64,000 nt of DNA. It comes from Takakia lepidozioides. Taxonomy: Eukaryota > Streptophyta > Takakiopsida > Takakiales > Takakiaceae. Of the stretch, positions 9,767-21,867 are shown piece after piece. The notes beneath the pieces were generated by a model that saw nothing but the letters and a program-made list of their open reading frames with translations, was not told where the DNA came from and made no database searches. Numbering within the stretch: the first letter of the stretch is position 1; each line of letters begins with the position of its first letter. The stretch covers positions 46,518,042 to 46,582,041 of the forward strand of contig CM060734.1 in NCBI GenBank assembly GCA_030704615.1, written 5' to 3'. Both the position numbers and the translations under genes were made by a program.

Positions 9767-12700
9767 TCACCAATAATCCCCACAAGAGCAAACCCCATCT
9801 TGGAAGTGGTGAAAGCGGCTGGCATCCCGTAAAACAATTGTTCTCTCAACAATTTTTGAGATGAACTTGGTGGCTGTGTGGCAGTCACCACACACCCGAA
9901 GGTTCTTCATGACACGGAGAAGCGTCCCCGGTGGTGTGCAGATGAGGCCAAAAGCAATGGCCAGCTTCTCACTGTGGTGGCAAAGAGAAAATTCCTTTTG
10001 TTCCTCCTCCAGCTCGTGCAATGCAAACCGCGTGTCAGGGACATACCCAGTTTCCTTCATCCACCCAGATAGTCTCTTCAGCTCGCAATGAATTTCCTCA
10101 ATTTTGGGATGCAACTTGTCTTCTGCAACAAATTTATGCACCTGGTTGTCCACCTCAATCCAGCTGTGCCCTGGCTCCTTTTTAACACCTCTGTCCTTCA
10201 TCATTTTTCTCACCTTCACTGTATCGTCCCACCTTCCAACAGCAGCATAGATGTTGGATAGCAGCACATAAGTGGCGGCATGACGTGGATCCCACTTGAG
10301 AAAGCATTTTGCAGCACGTTCTGCTATTTCCACATTGCAATGAATTCTGCAAGCACCAAGCAAGGAACCCCACACCACAGCACCTGGTTTGATTGGCATG
10401 TTGTTAACTAAGTCCTCTGCCTCATCCAATTGCCCTGCACGCCCCAGGAGGTCCACCAAGCAGCCAAAATGCTCCACTGTAGGTGTGAGACCATGATCGC
10501 GACTCATGGAATCAAAGTAGTGATGGCCTTCATCCACCAGGCCCACATGGCTACATGCAGAGAGGACACATAAAAAAGTTATCCCATCTGGTTTCATACC
10601 TTCCTGTTGCATTTGATCAAATAGTTCCAACGCCTCCCTCCCACACCCATGCTGAGCATATCCTGCTATCATCACACTCCATGAGACCACATCGCGTTCA
10701 GCCATTTTGTCGAACACTTGACAAGCATCCCTCATGCACCCAGATTTGGCATACATGTCCACAAGGGCAGTCTCCAGCATGACATCTGGAGGATTTCCAG
10801 CTTTGATGATGACAGCATGGACCTCTCTGCCCTTTTCTACAGCTGCCAGGCTGGCACACGCATTGAGAACGCAAATGTGCGAGACCTTGTTGGGTGTCAC
10901 CCCCTCCCGTATCATTTGCTCATACATCTCCACAGCCTCTCTGCCACACCCATGCTGTGAATATCCTGCAATCATTGCACTCCATGAGACCACATCTGGC
11001 TTCGACATGTTGAGGAACACTAGATGTGCATCCTTCATGCTCCCACATTTGGCATACATGTCAACAAGGGCAGTCTCCACAATGACATCTGGAGTAATTC
11101 CAGATTTGATGATGTCAGCATGGACCCCTTTGCCCTTTTCTAGTGCTGCCAGACTAGCACAAGCATTGAGAACACAGATGAATGTAACCTTGTCAGGTAT
11201 CACCTCTTCCCATATCATCTGCTCATACATCTCCAAAGCCTCCATACTACATGCATGCTGCATGTATCCGGTGATCATGGCATTCCATGAGACCACATCT
11301 CGTTTAACCATATTGTCAAACACTTGAAGTGCACTCTTTACACTCCCGCATTTCGCATACATAGTAGAAAGGGCAGTCTCCAGAGTAATATCTGGCAGAA
11401 TTCCAGATTTGATAATCTCGGCATGGACCTCTTTGCCATTTTCCAGGGCTGCCATGCTGGCACATGCATTCAGAACGCAAATGAATGTGACTTTGTTGGG
11501 CATGATTCCTTCCCGAGTCATTTGCTCATACATCTCAAAAGCTTCCTTACCACACCCATGCTGAGCATATCCTGTGATCATTGCATTCCATGACACCACA
11601 TCTCGGTTTGGCATACTGTCGAACACTTGATGCGCATCCTTTATGCTCCTGCACTTGACATACATGTCAATAAGGGTATTCTCCAGAATGATATTTGGCA
11701 CAATTCCAGCTTTGATGATATCAGCATGGACCGCCTTGCCCTTTTCCAAGCCTGCAAAACTTGCACAGGCCCTGAGAACGCAAATGAACGTGGCTTTGCT
11801 CGGTGCCACCCCTTCCCCTAGCATTTGTCTGTAGATGTTGAAAGCCTCCCTGCCACAGTGATTTTGTGCATATCCTGCAATCATTGTGTTCCATGAGACC
11901 ACATTTCGTTCAGCCATACTGTTAAACACTTCATGCGCACCCTTCGTGTTCCCACATTTGGCATACATGGCAGCAAGGGCAGTCTCGAGAATTATATCTC
12001 GTGCAACTCCTACTCTGATGATGTCAGCATGAACCTCTTTGCCCTTTTCCAGGGCTCCTAGGCTGGCACATGCTTTCACAACGGAAATGAATGTGATCTT
12101 GTTGGGTGTGACACCTTCTCGTACCATTTGCTCATACATCTTAAGGGCCTCCCTACCACATCCATGCTGAGAATATCCTGCGATCATGGCACTCCATGAG
12201 ACCACATTTCGTCGAGACATCTTGTCAAAAACTTGCTGTGCATCCTTCATGTTCCCACATTTGGCATACATGGCAGCAAGAGCAGTCTCCAAAATGGTAT
12301 CTGATGCAATTCCAGCTTTGATTATGTCAGCATGAATCTCTTTGCCCTTTTCCAGGGCTCCTATACTGGCACATGCATTGAGAATGCAAATGAAAGTGAT
12401 CCTTTCGGGTGTCACCCCTTCCTTACTCATTTGCTCATAGAGCTCCAAGGCCTCCCTACCAAACCCATGCTTGGCATAACCTCCCACCATTAGATTCCAT
12501 GTGACCATATCTCGTTCAGACATTTTGTCAAACACCAGCCGTGCATCCACCACACTTCCACACTTCGCATACAAGTTGACAACAGTGTTGAGCAGGAAGA
12601 TGCTTGACTTGAATCCACTTTTAATAATGTGGGTGTGCACCTGCTTTCCCTCAGCCAGGGCTTTCAGCTTGATGCACTCCTGCAAGAGACAGACATAAGT

Positions 12701-12898
12701 GTTGGAGTCTGCCGAAGTGCCTCCTTGGTTCAACATCTGGAGTGCCTCCCTCAATTTTGCAGTCTTACATAGTGTCCTAACATCCCCACAGGTGTTAGAA
12801 GAATTCTTATTGACTCCATCTCTTGGTCCGCTTTCATAAGCAATGGTCACGGTGGAGGTAACTGATCCAACCAACTGCGCTTGATTCAACCCTGCCAT
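9767..12898 (-). CDS. DYW-type pentatricopeptide repeat RNA-editing factor
   Basis: A single-exon 1043-residue protein starting at ATG 12898. PLS-class PPR proteins bind organellar transcripts, and those with a DYW domain act in C-to-U RNA editing. After about 50 non-repeat residues the protein consists of seven modules of about 101 residues, each with the pattern LETAL..MYAKCG, VVSW.AMI.GY.QHG and [13 protein letters not shown], that is P-L-S triplets. These are followed by E1/E2 segments and a full DYW deaminase domain: HSEKLA (zinc ligand and catalytic Glu), CGDCH, and the C-terminal CSCGDYW. No motif residue is missing, so it may be an active cytidine deaminase in plastids or mitochondria; the target transcript cannot be told from sequence. 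The leader is weakly Ser/Thr-rich and is not a clear transit peptide. The modules are unusually alike. Confidence 0.95.
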   Translation of the reverse strand: MAGLNQAQLVGSVTSTVTIAYESGPRDGVNKNSSNTCGDVRTLCKTAKLREALQMLNQGGTSADSNTYVCLLQECIKLKALAEGKQVHTHIIKSGFKSSIFLLNTVVNLYAKCGSVVDARLVFDKMSERDMVTWNLMVGGYAKHGFGREALELYEQMSKEGVTPERITFICILNACASIGALEKGKEIHADIIKAGIASDTILETALAAMYAKCGNMKDAQQVFDKMSRRNVVSWSAMIAGYSQHGCGREALKMYEQMVREGVTPNKITFISVVKACASLGALEKGKEVHADIIRVGVARDIILETALAAMYAKCGNTKGAHEVFNSMAERNVVSWNTMIAGYAQNHCGREAFNIYRQMLGEGVAPSKATFICVLRACASFAGLEKGKAVHADIIKAGIVPNIILENTLIDMYVKCRSIKDAHQVFDSMPNRDVVSWNAMITGYAQHGCGKEAFEMYEQMTREGIMPNKVTFICVLNACASMAALENGKEVHAEIIKSGILPDITLETALSTMYAKCGSVKSALQVFDNMVKRDVVSWNAMITGYMQHACSMEALEMYEQMIWEEVIPDKVTFICVLNACASLAALEKGKGVHADIIKSGITPDVIVETALVDMYAKCGSMKDAHLVFLNMSKPDVVSWSAMIAGYSQHGCGREAVEMYEQMIREGVTPNKVSHICVLNACASLAAVEKGREVHAVIIKAGNPPDVMLETALVDMYAKSGCMRDACQVFDKMAERDVVSWSVMIAGYAQHGCGREALELFDQMQQEGMKPDGITFLCVLSACSHVGLVDEGHHYFDSMSRDHGLTPTVEHFGCLVDLLGRAGQLDEAEDLVNNMPIKPGAVVWGSLLGACRIHCNVEIAERAAKCFLKWDPRHAATYVLLSNIYAAVGRWDDTVKVRKMMKDRGVKKEPGHSWIEVDNQVHKFVAEDKLHPKIEEIHCELKRLSGWMKETGYVPDTRFALHELEEEQKEFSLCHHSEKLAIAFGLICTPPGTLLRVMKNLRVCGDCHTATKFISKIVERTIVLRDASRFHHFQDGVCSCGDYW

Positions 12899-13364
12899 CC
12901 TGCATGACTCACTCGTGGTTAACAGAATATATCTTAAAGCTTCTCCAACTTCAGAGCAATAATGACAGCCTCCTTGCTACATTTTTAAAGGGGTTTTTTG
13001 GGTGGTGGTTAGCTTTCCACACCACAATATGCAGGTAGATGCTTGCAACAAATATACCCAACTCAGACAGCAGCTGCAACACCATTATGTGTCCTTTTAT
13101 GCCCTGACTGCCAACTGTGTTGTACACTGTAACACTTGCAACAAGTTATGACACAAAATATCTGTGTGGCACTCCGCCTTTGTGTAACCTTCGTGCAACC
13201 TGCCACATTTGTTTACTGCACTTCCCTGTGAAGGGGGAGGGTCCCATCCTCTCATCGACAGGTAAGAACTCTGCTCATTGCGATAAGCATCGGGTGGATT
13301 CATCCCCTCATAAAAATTCTCAAGAGAGAAATTGGCAGAATCCCATGCAACTAAAAGAGAAACA
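12899..13364. other. Intergenic between two minus-strand genes
   Basis: This stretch holds the presumed promoter and 5' leader of the PPR gene and the 3' end of the upstream OSB-like gene. No TATA box, repeat or RNA gene is convincing. Confidence 0.4.
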
Positions 13365-14287
13365 TCACAAATTCCTGAGGTCTGCATGGTTGCTGTCATA
13401 CTGGAAATCCCCTGATGATTCCCCTCCACCAGGGCTTGCAACAGACTTCTGCCTAGCTATTTCCAGATTCTCCAATTGGCCATCTACCCACGCAGGCCTC
13501 TTGTAGCCATCAATCCCCAGAGCCTCTTTGGTGCTCTTGTGCCTGGAATAGAGTCCCCGCGGATTGATCTGCACCCAATTCCCTCTACCTCCTTCAGCTA
13601 TCCCTGCCTCCACAACAAATGAAATAGGGATGTGAAGTAAAGGGAATATAGAAGTAACACTGACATTGACACTATTTAGAGGAATATCGTCTATGTCATT
13701 GACTTCCACGACCAGACGCGCTGCAAAACAAATCCGATCCCTTTTCTTCACATGGTCCCCTGCGCTCTCAGCCAGCATATCCCAAATCTCCACACCCAAC
13801 CTGCCATCCCAACCTGGTCAGGAGAAAGAAACGTAGAAACAACAGAACAGAAGTCCTGGCCAAAAGCAACTCAAGCTGGACAATGGGTTTTTCACATCAA
13901 TAGAAGCACGAACAGTTCCTCCCACCTGTATGCAATTATAATCCAAACAGGAGCTGAAAAGAAGCGCGTCAGATTTCTCGTGCATTTAGGGGATCAACCC
14001 GAATTTCCATTCTGCCCATCCCCAATTCACTCTCATAACCACTGCCCCCCGACTAGCTCGAGACTGTAAGACATAAGCCTCAGTGCAATAGGGTAGGGAA
14101 ATGCAGAGGCGCATACAGCACACCGTGAAGATTTCAGCCCGGTGCCAGGCTCGCGAGCAGCATATTCTCGTGGCGGAGGCCACCCCGAGCTGCAAGGATG
14201 ATGTGCCTGGAAGGGGGCGAAGCAGGGCATGGTGGAGATGGCAGGCGTCTCCAACATGGGTGCCCTGCTTACTGTATGTGCTGCCAT
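13365..14287 (-). CDS. Probable organellar single-stranded DNA-binding (OSB-like) protein
   Basis: The clear part is a 3' exon (about 13820-13365) opening after a pyrimidine-rich acceptor (TTTCTTTCTCCTGACCAG). It encodes an OB-fold-like stretch (GVEIWDMLAESAGDHVKKRD, then CFAARLVVEV and SVNVSVTSIFPL) and then WVQINPRG, HKSTKEAL and RPAWVDGQL, which resemble the C-terminal PDF motif of plant OSB proteins. OSB proteins bind single-stranded DNA in mitochondria or plastids and limit illegitimate recombination. A likely first exon starts at ATG 14287 with a Ser/Pro/Ala-rich leader fitting an organelle transit peptide and runs to about 14040, ending in SLELVGG, which could be the first OB strand. 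The exon junction between them is not resolved and a small exon may be missing. It is divergent from rpl17. Confidence 0.5.
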
Positions 14288-14525
14288 GGAGAAGAAACAC
14301 AGCCCGGCCGTTGGTGGGCGACTGGGCTTTAGGGCCACAGCGTCAACCACCTTTTCACAAGCCAACGCGGTCTTACCACAGTGAAGGTTTTCCTACTTAC
14401 ATAAAGTACGTCACCAGGGGCATCCATCCCGGACTGACAGGGTCCTATCCACATCCACAGCACTCTCCCCCAGCTTTCCTTTTGCTCTGTTGTGAAGGGC
14501 TCTTCCTGTGGAGCTTGGGGTCAAA
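14288..14525. promoter_or_regulatory. Shared divergent promoter region, OSB-like gene and rpl17
   Basis: Only 238 bp separate the presumed ATG of the OSB-like gene (minus) from the ATG of plastid rpl17 (plus). Both 5' leaders and any promoter elements must lie here or in the first exons. No TATA box is evident on either strand, as is common for plant housekeeping genes. The inference depends on the OSB-like start being right. Confidence 0.4.
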
Positions 14526-16301
14526 ATGGCGATGGCTGCCTCGTTCTCAATGGCCGCCTTGCAATCGGCGTTGCCATCGGTTGGAGGAGGAAGGAGGTCT
14601 GTCAGAGTCTCTGGCATTGCGTCTGCAGGCACCAGCAGCATTGTAGTCAGGCCTCGCTCTCTGAAGCGACTCACTCTGCAGGCTTTCTCAGGCCTACGCA
14701 CAGACAACCCACTGCAACTCCAAGCTGGTAAGGACTGATTTTTATGTTTGTGCCGGATGGGTTTGTTTTACATTCTACCTTTCCTGCGCAGCTATGGATG
14801 GGCGTTACTGGCACTGTCTGCTTCATTGTTTGATCCCTAAGACGATTCACCCTTGGGTTTTCTGAAGAAATTTGAGGTTGTTTTTCTCTCAGTGAAGATT
14901 TATTCAAGATTTATCTTTCTTGGTTTGCGAAACAGCACCGTTGGTCATGGTCCAGGAATGCAATGTGAGAAACGTTTGCCTGTATATAACCTGTTCTTGG
15001 GACATCAAGCATATCTTAGTGGGCACTACTTCTCACACGATTTGGCACTCGTAGTTGAGGTCAGGTAGAGTAGTGTGTAGTCTTGCATATTGGTTTGTCG
15101 TTGGCTGGGAGAGAGGATTGCAGTTCTATTCCCAGGTTGTTGCCTGACCGGGAGAATTGTAATTTGTGAGGGTTATGACTGCGACATTGGCAATTGTTGT
15201 ATTTGATAGCAGTATGTTTACTCAGGTGCAATTTTGGTTCGCTTACATCTGATAATCTTGAGAACTACTAATCTTGGAGGGTATTGAACCGGCATCTGAT
15301 TGATCATTTATTTTCATCTGCCTGCAACCTCCACCGCAGGTCCTATTGAGAGCAGGATTCAAAGATTACTCTGAGCCTATCTGTAATGGTATTTTCAAAC
15401 AATAAACTGAGATTGAGATGTCTCGGAAAGTAATGTGAATGCAGTGAGCAGTTATGTGCTTTGGTCAGTGCTGTCAGGCAGCACACGCCCTACAACAGTG
15501 GCATGCTAAAAAATCCTTGCAATTGCGATGTGGCAAGAGATACAATGAGAGACCCTAACTTCCAGGGGCCACATACATTGGCTAGATTGTTGTGTGACTG
15601 CTGTAGGTGTATTCCATGACTCTCTCACTTTGTACCAGGTCACCTGTCCAGTGTAGGGTGGGCGTTGCACATGTCGAGTGATGATGGCAGCTGATGTATG
15701 ACTGCATACACAAAACAATTTGGAAATCATCAGGGATTGCCATAGCTATCAAACCAAAAGTTGAAATCTGCAGTTCTCAGGATAACCTATTCTGTTGGAT
15801 AAGCCATCAGTGTGACCTGGTTATGGTTTTTGTCGAGGAGGATTCAAAAGACACAGATCGTTAATTTTCTTCGGTGCACGTTGTTGGTTTTCAGAGTCCA
15901 CTTTTGCCACTCTTAGCTTGGGGGTGGGCAATGGAGCGAAATGGTTTGCGATGAGGCATGGACGGAAGGTACCAAAGCTGAACCGTCCACCTGATCAACG
16001 GCGTGCTCTTCTTCGCGGTCTAACTACTGAAGTTTTGCGCCATGGAAGAATCAAAACAACACAAGCACGCGCTAGGGCAATGCGTAAATATGTAGACCAC
16101 ATGATAACCCTTGCCAAGGGTGGGTCACTTCACCAACGACGCCAGGCATTGGGCTTCCTGTATGATAAGCAGCTGGTGCACTCTCTGTTTGCTGAGGTCC
16201 CAGATAGGTATGGGGAGAGAAATGGTGGTTACACGCGGATTATTCGCACCATGCCTCGAAGGGGAGACAATGCACCCATGGCTTTCATTGAGCTTGTGTA
16301 A
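14526..16301 (+). CDS. RPL17: Plastid 50S ribosomal protein L17 (bL17c)
   Basis: Two exons: 14526-14727 and 15895-16301, with intron 14728-15894 (GTAAGG donor, TTTTCAG acceptor). The junction keeps frame and gives 202 residues. Exon 1 is a Ser/Ala/Arg-rich leader without acidic residues, a typical plastid transit peptide. Exon 2 contains the whole bacterial-type L17 body: [23 protein letters not shown], then [19 protein letters not shown], and a C-terminal tail ending in [10 protein letters not shown]17 sits at the polypeptide exit region of the large ribosomal subunit. The start is the ATG at 14526; an ATG two codons later is an alternative. It is nuclear-encoded, as in other land plants. 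Confidence 0.95.
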
Positions 16302-18275
16302 ATGGTCTTTTGATCCTTGATTATTCTAGGATGAAGCTGACATCTTGTAAAGGAATTGTCATAGCTTTTGACAGCCAATGATGATGGGATAGTGCTGTTC
16401 TTGAGGTGTAGCATGGCAAGTCAACGAGAAATGTCACAGTGGTGTTCTCTTATTAATGCCGGGAAGGAACGGGAAGCAGGAAATGACACATCATTGGCAG
16501 TAAATTTAGTCATATTGCATTGGCACTTCTGTAGATGCTGTAGTTGGGTGGCTGGAAATGTTGCCATAGCGCAGGAACTGCACAAGTTCTCTCGCAGTTG
16601 TGTTCCCTTTGCAATATGGATCCCATTTGTGGTGCTCCCAGATAAGCGTTATCGAGTGCAGGTAAGCTGTACTTCTACATAGCTACTGAATTGTAACATA
16701 ACCCTACACTCCAGAGACAGACTTATGTGTTGATGCAAGCATGACCGCCTGAGGGTCATCCTGCGGACAAGGGTCCTCCTGGGCTGGTTGTGGGGTTTTA
16801 CCTAGCATTGCCCTAAGCTAGTTCATCTGAACAAGAGGAACAAGCTGGATTGCAGTATATTGATGCTAGAAGTCAATGAAGTCTAAGATGCAAGGGGTGT
16901 TGCTTGTAGCTTATTTTTGCCACTCTTGATTTCTAACTGAGTGCAAAGTTGGCCTTCATAGTTTTGTAGTGACCTCCTCTATATTAGGACAACTTAAGAC
17001 TTCAGAGTCCTCCATGCCCTGGGCCAATTTGGAGCAGTATGGCCCACTCGATTTTTAGTAGGGTGGCAATCTCTGGAGGTAAATATTGCCCTTCAATGTG
17101 CCAATGTGGTGAGGGACCACTACACTTGGTGCTGCCCCCCCTTTTACTGTCAGAATTCTCTCCTTGATCACTGCATTCCCAATGTGATCACATTGCCTCA
17201 CAATTGAATCCGCCTGTAGTAAAAGGTTACTGTGAATTGCAGGTCACAAGACATGCTCATCCACCACATCTGGACCTATAACTTCTTCAATGTCAACACA
17301 AAAACTAATTCATTTCAACATGCTCTTATCATTGTCTGTGGCAACAACCTCTTATGAGACACTTTTTTCAGAGGCTTTCTCATCAATCTTGTATCATGAA
17401 GTGATTCTTCTCTTAATAGTAGTATGCATCCCCAACCCTGTCTAGTACCAACTTGGCCTTCACTTCTGGTACCTGTAGTCCCTTGATAGGTCATCATCTC
17501 TTGACAATCTAGGACAATGGCACCACCTTCACCACCCATTCAGAATGTATGATAGAATCAAGGATCTGGTCTGCAAAAGCGAGCTCAAAAGTTCAAAGCA
17601 AGAGACACATGGCATTGTGTTATTAGACCCCCAGAAAGTGATTTGTGAAGCAGGGGAATCACCAGAGTGCCCAGCAGGGATTCTTTATATGAGTGGGATT
17701 ATGGGCTTTCAAAGTAAGAGTTTATGATGGATGTCATGGGTTTGGAGATGAGGAGATTGTATCTGTGGATGGAGCTGTGCAGCAAGGCAAGGCTGTGGAT
17801 GCTTGATTACTATGCTATTTACTGGATATTTAAACCAGACTTTATCCTTATCTCTATGAACTGGAACTGCGGTCGTTGGCGTTGCTTCTGGAAAACTCCC
17901 ACTGTTGCACAACTGCTAAGCTCTGAGCTGCCCATTGGAAGTCTGCCATACCCGAGACTGTAGGTGGATTGTGAGAGGGGAAGAAGTTTGAAAAGATGCG
18001 GAGGCGTTGTTGATTGTATGTTCAGCGCACAGGGATATGAGAGCTGGGGGGGAGCTGAAGGAGAGAAAAAGAGAAAAATTCTATAACGTCCACGGGAGAG
18101 AGTGAGAGAGAGAGAGGGGTAGGGAGCCTGAGAGTGCGAAGAGACTGTTGTGCAGGCCGGTGAGGCCCCCACCATTGAGTTCCAGAGAGAGGCGTCGGGT
18201 CTTTGAGTGAGAGGGACTGCTGGGACGGCCTGCAAGGCTACCCATTTCGTTGCGAGAAGAGTTTCTAGGATAGAA
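16302..18275. other. Intergenic, no gene identified
   Basis: This interval carries the 3' end of rpl17 and the 5' leader of the CDSP32 gene. Short open frames exist but none has recognisable domains or good codon character. A GA-rich stretch near 18095-18120 precedes the CDSP32 start and may be part of its leader. Confidence 0.45.
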
Positions 18276-20388
18276 ATGCCGACTTGTACCATGTGCGTGT
18301 CCCTTGCCCCTCTTCCAAACTCTTTGGTCCTAGCCCCGGCCTCCCCGATTCGTCAAGCTTGTTCAACTACCTCTCCTCCCTTCCGTTCTCATGTCTCCAC
18401 TCTTTGTTATTTGCACAGCACGAGGGAGACCCCCCTCGCAGGCATGACTAGACAGTCTACTATTCTCTATTCCTCTGTGAATTTTTCAAAGCTTGCAAGC
18501 CCATGCTACGGGAGTGCACCATTGAGGATTCAAGCAACCGCGTCTCCTGTCGTCCAGCCGGCCAATGCTCCTGGAGCTGGGAAAGAGACGAGAGATGACC
18601 GGGTGCAGCAAATTCACACAGTTGAAGAATTTGATAATGCCTTGAAAGTAGCCAGTAGGAAGCTGGTTGTGGTGGAGTTTGCAGCTAGCCACAGCGTCAA
18701 CAGCCGGAATATCTACCCAGCTATGGTCGATCTTAGTCGCACCTGCCAAGACGTGGTTTTCCTTCTTGTTCTTGGAGACGAATCTGAGGGCACAAAGGAT
18801 CTCTGTGTTCGGGCTGGAATTGAGAAGGTGAGGCCTGTCTCTCATTTGACCCAATGTCTAGCTACGTCTTGGTTCGAAATGGGATGTTGCTGGAAGGCCC
18901 ATGTCAGTGAGGAGGAGTTTGTCACGCAAAGAAAGGATTTCGTATACCTCAACCGATCTGATGGCATATCTCAAAGCATTACACTCATGACCGCGTGGTT
19001 GCCAGTTCTCTTTGAGATGAGATAAAACTATCACAGACTCAATTGACCTAACATACCATCTAGAAGAAATGAAGAACTTTTGTGCTTATCAGTCAGCTCA
19101 TGCTATGGTGTTTTTTTTTGGAAGACTTCAGATTCTCCATGTACCTCTTTTACATGGGTCTTCTTAGAGGTTGAAAACACAAACCTGGACACAAAGAAAT
19201 CTTTTCCATTGATCTCTTTTACCCCTCCCGAAACTCTATTCCTTTGGGTCTCCTGGTAGTAACCGCAGATCCAATAAACTGTGCGGATGAAGCAGAAACG
19301 GGGGTGTTTTCTTTTTGGGTTGGGGTGGGGAGCAGAGCATTACCTCGGAGTGCTAGGTGGTGAAGAGATGAGGGAAAGGGAACCTTTGTTTTATGGGCAC
19401 ACGGTAGCTTTTACGGAAGCCATAGTCCTTCATACGAGGACACTGCTAGATGTTGGCCTTTTGCCTGCTGTTCTCAGAGGAAGTCTCATTGGATAGGCCC
19501 AAAAATATTGCAACTGGAGAGGCCAAACTACCATCTAACAGAACTAGATCAGCTCTTACCTATCAGGAAATACCGGTGCTTCTAGTGGCAGCTCCTCACA
19601 CTTTGCCCCAATGCAGGTTCCACATTTCATCTTTTACAGGAATGCAGAGATAGTGCATGAGGAGGAGGGCATTGACGCCGAGCAGCTTACTGGGGATGTT
19701 TTGTATTATGGTGACAATGATGCTCCAATCCATCAGCTGCACAGCAAGGCTGATATTGAAACACTGCTGCAGCAGCACGCTTCGGACCATAAGCTGGTAG
19801 TGCTGGATGTGGGCCTCAAGAGTTGTGGCCCATGTGTGAAGGTCAGTGCGTTCGCCATATCTGGAAATCGACTCATCTGTTTCTGATTCAATGTCTCTTA
19901 GGCAGATTGAGTCGCAGCTACCTTCTTAACTTCCCCCTCATGTTTGCAGTTGAATTGTGGTTGTGTCAAAGGGTCTCCAGAACTTTCTCATAGTATGCAG
20001 GCCACTTCATTGTAAACTCCTACAATAAGAACTTGAACATTGACGTCATATGGGAGGGTTAACTGCCAATGCTTTGCAAAGTGCTGGTATGGAGATGTTT
20101 ATCATCATTTAGTCTAAAGTTTTCTACATCGGTGTTGATATGGTAATGAAGGTGTACCCAACATTTGTGAAGCTCTCGAAAAGGATGGCTGAAACAGCCG
20201 TGTTTGCACGAATTCATGGTGATGAGAATGAGGACTGCACTGAGTTCTTGAGGTCCATGAATGTAGTGGAAGTTCCCACTTTTCTATTCATTCGGGATGG
20301 CAAGATGTGTGGGCGCTATGTTGGTTCGGGGAAAGGGGAACTTATTGGCGAGATTCTGAGGCATCAAGGGGTAAGAGTCACATATTAA
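18276..20388 (+). CDS. CDSP32: CDSP32, chloroplast thioredoxin-like stress protein
   Basis: Three exons: 18276-18827, 19617-19841 and 20152-20388. All junctions are phase 0 and the product is 337 residues. CDSP32 is a stromal protein of two thioredoxin folds that reduces peroxiredoxins and methionine sulfoxide reductase under oxidative and drought stress. The first about 110 residues are a Ser/Thr/Pro-rich transit peptide. The N-terminal thioredoxin fold ([18 protein letters not shown]) lacks a CxxC pair, as in the family. The C-terminal fold carries [13 protein letters not shown], with active-site cysteines at residues 254 and 257, followed by [12 protein letters not shown] and [21 protein letters not shown]. 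The active site reads SCGPC where the family, as I recall it, has HCGPC. The exon 3 acceptor (GGTAATGAAG) has a weak polypyrimidine tract. Confidence 0.93.
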
Positions 20389-21394
20389 TCCCTATGTGTA
20401 AAAGGATGCTCAGCCTCTCTGCATGAGGCGTTTCCTTTGTGAAATTCTTCACCCTTTTATTAAAGCTATTGAGTTGCTTACAGTAGGGGAAAGTAGCTGT
20501 CCATCTTAAGGTGGTGATGGGTGTACAATGCGGAGGACATTCTTATCAAGCTTTGGGTGACTTCGTCTTTCGCTCGTGACCTACATCTCACATTTCATGG
20601 GGCTGAATTATTGTTTGGATACTGCAGTTAATGAGTGTAGTTTACCATTTCGTGTCCAAAGTGGAGAGGTAGAATGTTTGTTTGCCTTTGAATGGAAATG
20701 TGCATGTGCTGTTCTGCAAACTGTGGCTTGCATATTGGAATGACATCAGAAAGAGAACTGAGCTGGCTGATGTTCGGTCCTCCCTCTCTGCTTATGACCT
20801 AAATAGTGAGGGAACTATTGGAGCTCCTGTTAAACTGGAAATGAGTGGGGCTGTTCTCCAAAGGATACACTGTTACCTCCTAAACAGAGAGGACATTTTT
20901 ACTCTTCTTGAAAGCTCCCATGGATCTGTTGATTCCATGCACCTCAGCATTAGATCCAGTGCCCTTTTCTTTCAATGCTCCTTTAGGCAGCGAAAAAATG
21001 AACTAGGAACCTGCTAGAGACTGGCCTCTCACGACAGCTGGGAGGAACAACCAGTAATCAACCATGGGTTGCGAACCACTGGTGGTTCCAAAGGACGGAT
21101 AAGCTACCATGGGCTTTTACAGTATCCAGGCTTCCAGCTACCAACTAAGAAGGTAGGCTTCAGAAGTCTGTCTAGCACGGTGATGCTAGAAACAAGGTCA
21201 GCAAGCTCCTGCAATTCTATTGTCCACTTCTCGGAGTGCACTTCTGTGTGGGCCAATTAAATACACTCAGCCTCTTTAATCAATTTTAACAAGGATGAGG
21301 TTATCTATCTTTCTACTTACTTCAAGTCTTTCTCTCCCATCTTTGTCTCTTATGTCATGGTTTTAATCATGATTATCTGGACTTACCTATTTCT
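20389..21394. other. Intergenic, nothing identified
   Basis: The region follows the CDSP32 stop. A 111-codon open frame at 20682-21017 has no recognisable motif and no support, and I leave it uncalled. Confidence 0.4.
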
Positions 21395-21730
21395 AGTCAA
21401 CTAGTACATTTTAGATATTTATATTTATATTTTGTGTGTTGGGACTTCATTGGGTCTCACATGTCAAGTGAGGTGTCAAGCCTCACTTGGATAGGTTTTC
21501 CCCTTGTGAGGATGGAGGAGGCTCATCATCTTCTTGTAGTTGAGCCTCCATGAGCCTCTCCCACCTCCATAGCTCTAGGTATTGAGAGGGAGTGTGGTGA
21601 GGGCCTTGTAGGGTGGATTTCTTTAGCAAAGGTGCCCTTGGCTTGACTTAGTTTATGTGATTGAGTGGATTCATGAGTGGAGTGTTTCCATTGTGTGTTC
21701 ATTTCCATTATCATTGTGGTATAGCTTTCT
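21395..21730 (+). repeat. Dispersed repeat, copy 1 of 2
   Basis: This segment matches 40600-40925 in the same orientation at clearly recognisable but diverged identity. Shared blocks include the AT-rich run before TGTTGG, TCAAGTGAGGTG/CCAAGTGAGGTG, CCTCACTTGG, AGTTGAGCCTCC/AGTCGAGCCTCC, CATAG.TCTAG and CTTGGCTTGACTTA. The start TGTTGG is typical of many plant LTRs, so both may be LTR fragments of one retroelement family. No coding sequence of that family is attached. Confidence 0.6.
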
Positions 21731-21798
21731 AGGATTGTGTGCTTAGATTGTGTGGTGGACAACGATGTATGTTGTGGCACGATGCTTAGGTGCACGTG

Positions 21799-21824
21799 TC
21801 TCTCTCTCTCTCTCTCTCTCTCTC
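21799..21824. repeat. TC dinucleotide microsatellite
   Basis: An uninterrupted run of 13 TC units. Confidence 0.95.
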
Positions 21825-21867
21825 AACCTGCCTCCAGTTCTCTAAAAGTTTTCCAGTGTGACAACAA

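Noticed and set aside
20682-21017. 111-codon open frame after CDSP32
   Set aside because: No domain, no splice or promoter support, and composition like the surrounding noncoding DNA.
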